A stretch of 64,000 nt of DNA from Paenibacillus crassostreae (GTDB lineage Bacteria; Bacillota; Bacilli; Paenibacillales; Paenibacillaceae). The translations under genes were made by a program, and so were the position numbers. Below are positions 45,249 to 54,250 of this stretch, one piece after another; position 1 is the stretch's first letter, and the number at the start of each line of letters is the position of its first letter. The notes under the pieces were generated by a model. It did no database searches and was not told where the DNA came from. It saw nothing but the letters and a program-made list of their open reading frames with translations. The DNA lies in NCBI RefSeq assembly GCF_001857945.1, contig NZ_CP017770.1, positions 2,852,001 to 2,916,000 of the forward strand. The letters are read 5' to 3'.

Positions 45249-45438
45249 ATCAATAGTCCCCTTTTGGATAGCAATAGATTGATCTTAAGTTGCCTTTATT
45301 CTACCATGTCAGTAATCACAGATGTTAAAGGAAAGATTAAGATTGTAACCCTGTTATTAATCTCACTTGTCTTCTGATATATTTGATATTAAGAAGACAA
45401 GTAAAAACCTGATATTCAGGAGACAGGATGGTATATTC

Positions 45439-46440
45439 GTGAAAAAAGTTGGGCTGGTCATGAGGAAGATACAATTTGCGGAGTCTCAAGGGCCGCGTGT
45501 TTTTGCGGATCGATTGAAGCAAATAGGTATGGAATTAGGTGTGGATATTGTATTCATCTCCCCTGAACGTCATGTGAGTAGTCATGACTGGATTCCGGGG
45601 TATGAACATGAGAAGGGCGACCTAGTCAATTATGATATTGTGCTAGATCAGATCCATGCGCAGCAAATTGATCATGTCATATACACCGTTTCAGGATTTA
45701 CATATTTGAAAATGTTCATTAAGAATAGCGTACTGTTTCCACATAGTTTTCCAGACCCGGCATTAACAGGATATGAGATGATGAAGCCTTTTTATCAAAT
45801 GGTGGATAAGGCTGTGGTTCAGACTGAATTCTTGAAACGGGAATTCGCCCGTCATTATGGTGTAACAGATGTAGATGTCATTCCGATTGGATTCAGCGAG
45901 AAATTAGCAGAACAACATTTCGATCCCGCTCAAATCATCGATAATCGTATCCTTTGGATTGGCAGAGATGAAGAGAACAGACGGCCCGATCTTGTCTTGG
46001 AGTATGCACGTCAGAATCCAGATAAGGATGTTGTGATGGTATTTGGTGGTGAACGGTATAGAGAAAGTATGAAGAAATATAACATACCGCATAACGTGAA
46101 TCTTCAATTTGCATTATCGCAAAGTGATATATTCACGCTTATGAATTCATCCAAGGTATACTGGAGTTGTTCGAAATTCGACACCTTTGCCATGCCTCTA
46201 ACCGAAGCATTGGCCATGGGGAAAATTGTCGTTAAGCCTGAACATCCTTGTTATGATCACATTAGCTCGAAGCATGCTTTTTCCGGGAATGAGCAGAATT
46301 GGTTCGAGCTTGTTAATATGGCAGCTGCTTCACCCCATAAATTCTCGAACGACAATCGGGACTATGCCTTCGAGAAATTCTCCAGTCATGTGATGAAAGA
46401 GGGATATCGTAAATTTTTCGATACATGGCTAAGCCATTAA
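45439..46440 (+). CDS. Glycosyltransferase (GT4-like)
   Basis: About 333 residues from GTG 45439; an in-frame TTG at 45367 would give 357 residues. It has a two-domain Rossmann layout. The N-terminal part (KKVGLVMRKIQFAESQGP, RVFADRLKQIGMEL) and the C-terminal NRILWIGRDEENRRPDLVL, DTFAMPLTEALAMGKIVVKPE segments resemble GT4 enzymes: DE(N)RRPD donor-sugar contacts and an E-x7-E-like EALAMG. Acceptor unknown. Its stop codon overlaps that of the converging AraC-type gene by 3 bp (46437-46440). Confidence 0.75.
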   Translation: MKKVGLVMRKIQFAESQGPRVFADRLKQIGMELGVDIVFISPERHVSSHDWIPGYEHEKGDLVNYDIVLDQIHAQQIDHVIYTVSGFTYLKMFIKNSVLFPHSFPDPALTGYEMMKPFYQMVDKAVVQTEFLKREFARHYGVTDVDVIPIGFSEKLAEQHFDPAQIIDNRILWIGRDEENRRPDLVLEYARQNPDKDVVMVFGGERYRESMKKYNIPHNVNLQFALSQSDIFTLMNSSKVYWSCSKFDTFAMPLTEALAMGKIVVKPEHPCYDHISSKHAFSGNEQNWFELVNMAAASPHKFSNDNRDYAFEKFSSHVMKEGYRKFFDTWLSH

Positions 46441-48767
46441 TCCCTCAGTTTCTTAATGTCCCGATATTGACCTGGCGTCATTCCTTCTAATTTGCGGAAA
46501 GAACGGATGAAATTCTGGGAGTTATTATATCTTAACTTGGTGGCTATATCCTTTATAGGCATATCCGTTGTTTCCAGCCATTTCTTCGCCATATTGAACC
46601 GATACATGGAGAGATACTCGCTGAAGGAATGGTTGGTTTCTTTACGGAAAACGCTGCTTAAATAATTGGCATTATAATGAAGTCGTGATGCACACTCCTC
46701 TAAGGTTAGATCCTGATCATAGTCATGTTGGACTATATCGATTATTTTCTCAGATATGTTATGGTATTGTGCATCTTGTCGATCTATGAAGATCTTGATC
46801 ATAGGATAGATAACCATACTCCAATACCAATCCTCAATCTCAGCCACGATATGTAGATCAATCAATTCCTCGAATAAAGAGCCATTAGCATGATAAATCT
46901 GGTTCAAGCTGATCCCTGATTCCTGCATGACAATTAATAGATTATTTAACAGACGTGTCAGAGGAACCTGATATTCCTGTGGCGATAATTCTAGTGAGAA
47001 GATACTTCTAAAAAACTGTTTAAGCAATTCCTTAGCTTTATCTGTCTCAGCTAGTTTGATGGCATCGATTAAGTCGTTCTCCGTATGAGTAGGGTAGTTT
47101 ATATTCAAATAGTGCTTGCCGGAGTTGACGTTCTCATATTGTATGATGATTCCTTTACCCAGTTTGATTCTATGCTTCAAGGCTTCCAATCCTTCTTTGT
47201 ATGCCAAGGACATTTTGTGAAATGAATGGAAAGGAAGACTTAATCCAATGCTGACCTTCAACCCGAGATAACTATTGATTTCTTGCTGAAGTTGCTCGGT
47301 TAATGCATAGAGAGTGCGATGAAATACTTCGGGATTATCATCGGTGCTTCCAATCATAGTAACGATTGTATGATCTATAATGACAGGTGCCAGTCGCTGC
47401 GAAGTAGGAATGACTTCCTCGATCATATTATGCACAGCAAAGAGTAGCAGGTTCAGATCGCGTTTCTCATAACGAGTATCTTCACCAAAGTCGACAGACA
47501 GCGTCACTACAGCCATCGTGCTCCACTCATGAAGCTGAGTATGATAATCGAATTGCTCCAATTCTTCTAATAACTCTCGTTTTCTAATATTCCCTTGAAA
47601 AGCTCTGATTAAGAAAAAAGTACGGACTTGCTGGAGTTGCTGTCGAACTTCTTGTTCTAATTGAGATTTAGACTGAAATAGATGGTGAATCTGTTCTCCA
47701 ATAACTTGGAATTCATTCGTATGTTTGGCACGGATATCAGTGACACGTTGTCCCATTTGGTTAAGTAGGCGTTCAATGGGTGAATACATACGTCGTGAAC
47801 CAAGCCAAGCCAGTAATATTGAAAGAATCAACATTAATGCACATACGTACAATGTAAAGGTACCGATCTTATCAGATTGTTTCGTAAGACTATCGATAGA
47901 TGTGATCGAAAGGTATAACCATCCGTTAAAGTCAGAATGTAGGTATGTAATGGAGTGAGCTTGACCATGAATTTTCGTGGATCGTTGTCCTGAGCTATCA
48001 GCACTGGTTAAATCATCTATACCCTGAATCCCACTATCACTTAAAGGATTCCCAATCAGAGAGTGGTCAGGATGAAGTAAGATGATGTTCTGCTCATTGG
48101 CGATGATAATACTATCGGATGGTTCAGAATCGGATATGATGAAATCTTGTAAGCGACATGCAGGAATGTTCGCAATGGCTAACCCATACTTTTCTAGATC
48201 CGTTGTCGGTAATTTCTTGATAAGACTGATACTATAATCGCAGTTGGTTATGCTCGTATTCTCTTCACTATAGAACCATTTGGATGGATTAAGTGCCCAC
48301 GATGTGTTCGAAGACATATCCATTAATCCAATCAATTCATTATGATATTCATACTGGTCTAAACGGTATAGACCTGAATTTTTGATCATCCAATTCTGAC
48401 GTTCGTTCAACAAGATCACATCTTCTAATTTGGTATCAAAGGACTGCATATTTCGAATTTCATTCCTTAAATCATTATACAAAATGAAATCGTTTACATT
48501 TATTTGTTTGGTTAATGTTTTTTTCAACATGGATGAGTTAACGACTTGATTCAAAGTATGGTTGACAGTTGTTAACTTATGCTCTACATTGGAATTGATT
48601 TGTGAGATGAGTTCCATTTTTCCTTTATTTACACTTTTTTGTATTTCAGTTGAAGAGGTGAAATATGAGAAGGAACCAATAAATATCACGGGAAGAGTAC
48701 TTAACACAAAGGTGAATATAGTTAGTTTACTTAGGAAACTTAAAGACTTCACACGTTTCAACACCAT
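46437..48767 (-). CDS. Membrane AraC-family regulator (YesS/YtdP-like) with extracytoplasmic sensor
   Basis: About 776 residues from ATG 48767; GTG 48773 is also possible. Membrane helices at about 16-38 and 290-315 bracket a dCache-like sensor, followed by a linker and a C-terminal two-HTH AraC domain (LTLEECASRLHYNANYLSS; PIKDIATKLRYNNSQNFIRSF). This one-component layout matches B. subtilis YesS, the activator of rhamnogalacturonan genes. It is divergent from two binding lipoproteins, two permeases and a GH105 hydrolase, which fits that role. Confidence 0.9.
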   Translation of the reverse strand: MVLKRVKSLSFLSKLTIFTFVLSTLPVIFIGSFSYFTSSTEIQKSVNKGKMELISQINSNVEHKLTTVNHTLNQVVNSSMLKKTLTKQINVNDFILYNDLRNEIRNMQSFDTKLEDVILLNERQNWMIKNSGLYRLDQYEYHNELIGLMDMSSNTSWALNPSKWFYSEENTSITNCDYSISLIKKLPTTDLEKYGLAIANIPACRLQDFIISDSEPSDSIIIANEQNIILLHPDHSLIGNPLSDSGIQGIDDLTSADSSGQRSTKIHGQAHSITYLHSDFNGWLYLSITSIDSLTKQSDKIGTFTLYVCALMLILSILLAWLGSRRMYSPIERLLNQMGQRVTDIRAKHTNEFQVIGEQIHHLFQSKSQLEQEVRQQLQQVRTFFLIRAFQGNIRKRELLEELEQFDYHTQLHEWSTMAVVTLSVDFGEDTRYEKRDLNLLLFAVHNMIEEVIPTSQRLAPVIIDHTIVTMIGSTDDNPEVFHRTLYALTEQLQQEINSYLGLKVSIGLSLPFHSFHKMSLAYKEGLEALKHRIKLGKGIIIQYENVNSGKHYLNINYPTHTENDLIDAIKLAETDKAKELLKQFFRSIFSLELSPQEYQVPLTRLLNNLLIVMQESGISLNQIYHANGSLFEELIDLHIVAEIEDWYWSMVIYPMIKIFIDRQDAQYHNISEKIIDIVQHDYDQDLTLEECASRLHYNANYLSSVFRKETNHSFSEYLSMYRFNMAKKWLETTDMPIKDIATKLRYNNSQNFIRSFRKLEGMTPGQYRDIKKLRD

Positions 48768-48826
48768 CAACACCCATCATGAAAAATAGACACAAGTTAA
48801 TTTTAAAGAGTAGGCAAGGGAAGGAC

Positions 48827-48854
48827 AATAATCATCTATCCTCAGAATAATCAT
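48827..48854. promoter_or_regulatory. Direct repeat AATAATCAT, 19-bp spacing, in the divergent promoter
   Basis: AATAATCAT at 48827-48835 and again at 48846-48854 (about two helical turns apart), in the 155-bp region between the AraC-type gene and the first binding-protein gene. AraC proteins often bind such direct repeats. The second copy reads AATAATCATTATC and also matches 12 of 15 positions of a Fur 7-1-7 box. Confidence 0.45.
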
Positions 48855-48922
48855 TATCTTAGATTAAGGAACGGTTTACCTAATTATGACCAAATAATGT
48901 AACTTCATCAAGGGGGATAAAA

Positions 48923-50431
48923 ATGTTTATTACATATTGGAGTAAAAGATCTATTTATATTTTTTCCTTGCTGATGTTCTCGATTATCTTGATTAGTGCT
49001 TGTTCGAATGAAGATGGTTCCAGCCAGACTTCATCGAAGGAGGATGGACGATCTAGCATTTCGATCATGGCACCTCTTCATTTCCCGCATCCACCAACGA
49101 ATGATATTATTCAGAGGATCGAGGAACTGACAGATACAAAACTGGAGATTGGATGGGTACCTGAGGGTATATATACAGATAAAATGAACACCGCCTTAAC
49201 GACGAATTCTCTGAAAAAGGTGACCTTTGTCAAGTTTACAGATTATACGTTAGTTAAGAATGAGATCAGGTCTAAAGCCTTTTGGGAGATCGGTCCTTAT
49301 TTAAAGGAGTTCCCTCACCTCCAAAATCTGAACTCAGTGTATTTGGAGCAATCAGCGGTAGATCAGAAGATCTACGGATTATATACGGAACGCCCCTCAT
49401 CAAGGCAGGGAATAATCATTCGTGAAGACTGGCTTGATAACCTTCAACTCAATAAACCTAAAACTATCGAAGAGTTATATGAGGTTATGAGGCAATTTAC
49501 ATATAATGACCCGGATCAGAATGGAAGTCATGATACGATTGGCTTAGTAGATCGTAATGATTTAGTATATGGTGTGTTCAAGACACTTAGTTCATATTTC
49601 GGTACACCAAACAATTGGAAAATGGAGAACAATCAATTTATTCCTGAATTTGAAACGGCAGAGTACATGAACACGATGAATTTTATGAAGAGATTATATA
49701 ATGAGAAGATCCTGAACCAAGACTTTGCCCTTACTAGTAAGGAAGTGCAAAGAGATAAGATTATTCGTGGGACTGCGGGTGTTTATATCGGAAGTATGAC
49801 TGATGTTCAGAGATTATCTAATGAGGTCAAGGACATCAATCCTGAGGCAAGGCTGGGGCTGATTAATCGTATTGAAGGACCTTATGGGTATAAAGTATGG
49901 TCAATACCTAATTATAATGGTCTTTATGTCTTCTCCAAGAAGGCTATCAAAACAGAAGAAGAATTGAAGACAATTCTAGGTTTCTTCGATCGAACGATGG
50001 ATCATGATGTTGTTAATCTTATGATGTATGGATTCGAGGGAAAGCATTATGAAATGAAGGATAACTTAGTCATTCTTCCTGAAGAAACTTCGCAACTTAG
50101 GGTAAATGAAGTGAATCCCCTATACACATTGATTATTGCAGGGCTTAGTAATCCTAACATTATGGAGGTAGGCGAGAAGGAATCTATGACAGCCCTTGCA
50201 GATCAGCTGAGTAAAGATAATGAACTGTTCTTAGTAGATGACCCAACGATTCATTTAAGTTCACAAACGTATGATGAGAAGAATTTGGAACTATCAATCA
50301 TCATTGCAGATGCTACATACAATTATATCCTTGGTAATTTAACTGTTGAGGGATTTAAGCAAGAGATCAAAAGATGGAAGCGTAATGGCGGGGAAATGAT
50401 TATACAGGAGTATAATGCGACGTTGGAATAG
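48923..50431 (+). CDS. Sugar-binding lipoprotein, LplA type (copy 1)
   Basis: 502 residues. Lipoprotein signal with lipobox LISACS at about residue 27. LplA/YtcQ-type extracellular binding protein, with a calcium-loop-like NDPDQNGSHDTIGL segment and SSYFGTPNNW. Start ATG after AAGGGGG. It is paralogous to the next gene (same segments in order: RPSSRQGIIIREDW, DRNDLVYGVFKT). A terminator follows, so it is expressed apart from the transport operon, possibly as a sensor partner or alternative receptor. Confidence 0.9.
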   Translation: MFITYWSKRSIYIFSLLMFSIILISACSNEDGSSQTSSKEDGRSSISIMAPLHFPHPPTNDIIQRIEELTDTKLEIGWVPEGIYTDKMNTALTTNSLKKVTFVKFTDYTLVKNEIRSKAFWEIGPYLKEFPHLQNLNSVYLEQSAVDQKIYGLYTERPSSRQGIIIREDWLDNLQLNKPKTIEELYEVMRQFTYNDPDQNGSHDTIGLVDRNDLVYGVFKTLSSYFGTPNNWKMENNQFIPEFETAEYMNTMNFMKRLYNEKILNQDFALTSKEVQRDKIIRGTAGVYIGSMTDVQRLSNEVKDINPEARLGLINRIEGPYGYKVWSIPNYNGLYVFSKKAIKTEEELKTILGFFDRTMDHDVVNLMMYGFEGKHYEMKDNLVILPEETSQLRVNEVNPLYTLIIAGLSNPNIMEVGEKESMTALADQLSKDNELFLVDDPTIHLSSQTYDEKNLELSIIIADATYNYILGNLTVEGFKQEIKRWKRNGGEMIIQEYNATLE

Positions 50432-50460
50432 ATACAGAATTGAATGATAGGTTAAATGTG

Positions 50461-50493
50461 ATCCACTGCGGCTGAAACGCAGTGGATTTTTTT
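50461..50493 (+). terminator. Terminator after binding-protein copy 1
   Basis: ATCCACTGCG-GCTGAAA-CGCAGTGGAT followed by TTTTTT. Confidence 0.92.
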
Positions 50494-50516
50494 GAAGTTT
50501 AAGAAAAAATGTGTAT

Positions 50517-50534
50517 TGATTATCGCGATAATCA
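50517..50534. promoter_or_regulatory. Perfect 18-bp palindrome TGATTATCGCGATAATCA
   Basis: Lies about 120 bp before the second binding-protein gene and contains the ATAATCA half also seen in the direct repeat at 48827-48854. A candidate regulator-binding site, possibly for the AraC-type protein. Confidence 0.5.
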
Positions 50535-50652
50535 TTTGAACAGGTGCTGGATGGATTAACCATTTATGAGGTAATGATTGTATTCGTAATCAACAAGCGT
50601 GTGTAAAGTGGGAAATGTAAACAATATAAGTTAAATGGAGGTCATAAAGGTT

Positions 50653-52215
50653 ATGAAGAAAAAATCTTTTTCCATGTTGCTTACTGCATTGCTAACATTC
50701 AGTGTAGTGCTGTCTGCTTGTTCAGGTGGTAACAACAATAATGGAACAACCGCTCCGGCAGCTTCCAGTAACGAGGGGACGAACACAGTAGTAGCTGAGA
50801 AAGAAGCAGAACCAGCTGCACCAACAGAGATTAAAATTATGCTACCTTTGAACACATCGGAGTCACCACCAGACACAATAAAAAATGAAATTGAGAAATT
50901 GACCAACACGAAGTTAACTTACCAGTTCTTCCCAGCAGATACGTATGAAGAAAAGTTAAATGCATCATTCGCTACGGGTTCATTGCCGCAAGTGACGTAT
51001 TTGAAGAATCAGACCACCTTCATTCAGATGAAGGAAGCGATCAAGGATGGGCAGTTCTGGGAAATTGGTCCTTACTTAGAGGAGTTCCCGAATTTGAACA
51101 AAATGAAACCAGAAATATTGAATAATACCAAAGTAGAGGGCATGCTTTACAGCCTTTATATCGGTAGACCACTTGCACGCCAAGGAATGATTTATCGCAA
51201 AGACTGGGCGGATAAACTTGGATTAAGCGCACCAGCCAATACAGATGAATTGTTTGAAATGGCGAAAGCGTTCACAGAACAAGATCCAGATGGAAATGGA
51301 CAGAAAGATACTACGGGGATTTCAGATCGAAATGAATTGACATACGGTGCTTTCAAAACAGTCTCTTCATGGTTCGGAACACCAAATGCATGGGCTGAGA
51401 AGGATGGCCAACTTGCACCAGAATTTACATTCCAGCAGTATATCGATACGATGGATTTCTTCAAAAAGGCACGTGAGGCTGGCTACATGAACCAAGATTT
51501 TGCAGCAACGAGTAAAACGGATGCCGTGAATATGTTTACAAGTGGTAAAGCGGGTCTCTATATCGGAGGATCGATGCAAGATATTGATTCTTTGAACAAA
51601 GATTTAATAAAGAATTTCCCAGATGCTGTTCTAGATACGCATAGTATGGTTGCTGGTCCGGATGGAAATTTCGCACAATGGATGATTCCGGGGTATAACA
51701 ATGTAGTCTTATTCCCGAAATCTGCTGTAAAAGATGAAGCCGAACTTAAGAAAATATTAGCTTTCTTTGATCAAATGATGACACCCGAAATCTCTAACTT
51801 AATGTATTGGGGAATTGAAGGTACACACTATACAGTTGAAGACGGTAAAGCTAAACCAGCAGAAGATAAAGAACTGATTGAACGTGAAGTAAAAGGTTAT
51901 AAGGATAGCGTGATTGGGGAAGCTGAGACCAATGGTATGTATGAAAGCTATAACATTCTACCGGGTAGAATTCATGCAGAACAATTGCTCCTTGAGAACG
52001 TTAAGGTAGGTGTAGCAGACCCAACGGCTGCATTAGAATCAGCTACCTTTACGGAACAGGGCGTTGAGCTTCAACAAATTATTACAGATGCGACTTACAA
52101 ATATATTTATGATCAGATCGATAAGGCTGGCTTCGAGAAAGAGGTTGAAAGCTGGAAGAGTCGTGGTGGGTCTAAAATTATTGAAGAGTTCAACGCTTCA
52201 TATAAAGCACAATAG
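50653..52215 (+). CDS. Sugar-binding lipoprotein, LplA type (copy 2)
   Basis: 520 residues from ATG 50653, with GGAGG 11 bp upstream; ATG 50635 precedes that ribosome site. Lipobox VLSACSGG at about residue 22. Calcium-loop-like DPDGNGQKDTTGI and VSSWFGTPNAW. Paralogue of the copy at 48923-50431. It is the likely main receptor of the two permeases that follow. A strong hairpin in the 121-bp gap to the permease gene may set a higher expression of this gene. Confidence 0.92.
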   Translation: MKKKSFSMLLTALLTFSVVLSACSGGNNNNGTTAPAASSNEGTNTVVAEKEAEPAAPTEIKIMLPLNTSESPPDTIKNEIEKLTNTKLTYQFFPADTYEEKLNASFATGSLPQVTYLKNQTTFIQMKEAIKDGQFWEIGPYLEEFPNLNKMKPEILNNTKVEGMLYSLYIGRPLARQGMIYRKDWADKLGLSAPANTDELFEMAKAFTEQDPDGNGQKDTTGISDRNELTYGAFKTVSSWFGTPNAWAEKDGQLAPEFTFQQYIDTMDFFKKAREAGYMNQDFAATSKTDAVNMFTSGKAGLYIGGSMQDIDSLNKDLIKNFPDAVLDTHSMVAGPDGNFAQWMIPGYNNVVLFPKSAVKDEAELKKILAFFDQMMTPEISNLMYWGIEGTHYTVEDGKAKPAEDKELIEREVKGYKDSVIGEAETNGMYESYNILPGRIHAEQLLLENVKVGVADPTAALESATFTEQGVELQQIITDATYKYIYDQIDKAGFEKEVESWKSRGGSKIIEEFNASYKAQ

Positions 52216-52244
52216 ACTAGATTGATTGTAGATTGAAATGGAAA

Positions 52245-52270
52245 AGGCTGTTGATGGGAGTCAACAGCCT
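52245..52270 (+). other. Intercistronic stem-loop between binding protein and permease genes
   Basis: AGGCTGTTGA-TGGGAG-TCAACAGCCT, perfect 10-bp stem, no T-run. It is 30 bp after the binding-protein stop codon. Such hairpins protect the upstream message from 3' exonucleases and give excess binding protein over permease. Confidence 0.7.
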
Positions 52271-52336
52271 CTTCCTATAACAGTAGTTCTGTTGGCGAAA
52301 TCGTATTTGGATTATAAAGGAGAAAGGAAGAGAATC

Positions 52337-53305
52337 ATGCAGGAAGTAGCCGTCCAGCCCAGTGCAGCTCCTCAACCGCAACGCAAGCGTGGGAAAAATA
52401 GCAGTGAGCTTAAAAAGCGACTGTGGAGAAATAAATGGCTTTACGTCATGGTTACACCGGGAATTTTGTATTTTATCATATTCAAATACTTACCTATGTA
52501 TGGGCTAATTATTTCATTTCAGGATTACAAACCTTACCAAGGAATATCCGGTAGTGATTGGGTAGGAATGGAGCATTTCAATCGCTTATTTACAGAGCCA
52601 GATTTCTTAAATATTCTAATGAACACACTGATACTATTCGGACTGAATATCGTCATATATTTTCCGATCCCGATCATACTCGCTTTAATGTTAAATGAAC
52701 TTAGAGGCACATTTTTCAAGAGATTCTTTCAAACATTGGTCTATTTACCCCATTTCATGTCATGGGTTATCGTCGTCTCCATTTCTTTCGTTATGGTAAC
52801 GATGGATGGAGGGATTATCAATGAATTACTTGTCTTTTTCGGATTTGAAAAGGTGAACTTCTTACTTAACCCAAGCTGGTTCAGACCTATGTACATTATT
52901 CAGGTCATTTGGAGAGAAGCAGGATGGGGTACCATTATTTATCTGGCCTCTATTGCAGCTATTGATCCCGGTCTCTATGAAGCAGCACGTATGGATGGTG
53001 CGGGTAGGTTGAAACAAATCTGGCACATTACACTTCCTTCTATTAGAGGCGTTATTATCACATTGTTTATTCTGAAAATTGGTTCCGTACTCGATCTTGG
53101 ATTTGAACATGTCTACCTACTGCTCAATTCCATGAACCGAGAAGTTGCGGAAATTATTGATACGTATGTCTATACCGCAGGTTTAAGGCAGGGACAATTC
53201 AGTTATAGTACAGCGATCGGATTCTTTAAATCTATTATTGGATTAATTATGGTCATGTCAGTGAATAAATTATCCAAGAAAATGGGCGAAGAAGGCGTTT
53301 ATTGA
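52337..53305 (+). CDS. Sugar ABC transporter permease, LplB type
   Basis: 322 residues from ATG 52337, behind AAGGAGAAAGGAAGAG; the longer frame from 52238 overlaps the hairpin and lacks a ribosome site. Six membrane segments, EAA loop DPGLYEAARMDGAGRLK. Similar over its length to the partial permease at the start of this window. First permease of the inferred rhamnogalacturonan-fragment importer. Confidence 0.92.
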   Translation: MQEVAVQPSAAPQPQRKRGKNSSELKKRLWRNKWLYVMVTPGILYFIIFKYLPMYGLIISFQDYKPYQGISGSDWVGMEHFNRLFTEPDFLNILMNTLILFGLNIVIYFPIPIILALMLNELRGTFFKRFFQTLVYLPHFMSWVIVVSISFVMVTMDGGIINELLVFFGFEKVNFLLNPSWFRPMYIIQVIWREAGWGTIIYLASIAAIDPGLYEAARMDGAGRLKQIWHITLPSIRGVIITLFILKIGSVLDLGFEHVYLLLNSMNREVAEIIDTYVYTAGLRQGQFSYSTAIGFFKSIIGLIMVMSVNKLSKKMGEEGVY

Positions 53306-53326
53306 TATGCCGTGGGAGGAATTGAG

Positions 53327-54202
53327 ATGGTAGAAGATAAATCAATCGGTGGCAGAGTCTTTGCTGCCATTAACTTTACATTACTTGCACTTATTGCATT
53401 GATTACTGTTCTTCCATTTATGCATGTTGTTGCAGGCTCATTCACAACAAGTGCAGAAATGGCTGCTAATAAATTTGTACTCATTCCGAAAGTATGGAGT
53501 CTGGATGCTTATAAATTTATTTTCTCTACGAATACGATTTTTAAAGCAATGGGTGTTTCGATTGGAGTTACAGCTATAGGTACAGTATTCAGTATGTTTG
53601 TGACTTCTCTTATGGCTTATGGTCTTTCCAGAAGAGATTTGGATGGTCGTACATTAATTAACTTCCTAGTAGTATTCACGATGTTATTCCATGGTGGCAT
53701 GATTCCAACATTCTTGGTCGTGAAGGAATTAGGTTTAATTGATAGTTATGCTTCGTTAATTCTTCCGTCAGCTATCAGTGCATTTAATATGATCATCCTC
53801 AAGAACTTCTTTCAGAATATACCTGAGGGGCTTGAGGAATCAGCTAAAATTGATGGATGTACCGACTTCGGGATATTGTTTCGAATTGTATTGCCTCTAT
53901 CCTTACCGGCTATTGCAACAATCTCCTTATTCTATGCGGTAACGTATTGGAATACTTACATGAGTGCCATCCTGTATCTGGATGATAGTGCTAAATGGCC
54001 GATCCAGGTGTTATTGAGACAAATTGTCGTCCTCGCTAGCGGTATGGATTATAGTTCAACCTTAGATGCTGCCGTTCCACCACCAGATCAAACGATTAAG
54101 ATGGCGGTTATCGTCGTGGCGACTATACCTATTTTGCTAGTGTATCCGTTCTTACAGAAACACTTTGCGAAAGGTGCAATGTTAGGATCAATGAAGGGAT
54201 AA
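53327..54202 (+). CDS. Carbohydrate ABC transporter permease, LplC/YtcP type
   Basis: 291 residues from ATG 53327 after GGGAGG. Six membrane segments, EAA loop EESAKIDGCTDFGILF, C-terminal YPFLQKHFAKGAMLG. Paired with the LplB-type permease 21 bp upstream. The ATPase is not encoded here. Confidence 0.92.
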   Translation: MVEDKSIGGRVFAAINFTLLALIALITVLPFMHVVAGSFTTSAEMAANKFVLIPKVWSLDAYKFIFSTNTIFKAMGVSIGVTAIGTVFSMFVTSLMAYGLSRRDLDGRTLINFLVVFTMLFHGGMIPTFLVVKELGLIDSYASLILPSAISAFNMIILKNFFQNIPEGLEESAKIDGCTDFGILFRIVLPLSLPAIATISLFYAVTYWNTYMSAILYLDDSAKWPIQVLLRQIVVLASGMDYSSTLDAAVPPPDQTIKMAVIVVATIPILLVYPFLQKHFAKGAMLGSMKG

Positions 54203-54250
54203 GGAAAAGGCAAGCAGGATTATTCTCATGATGATGGAAGGAGATTTGAA

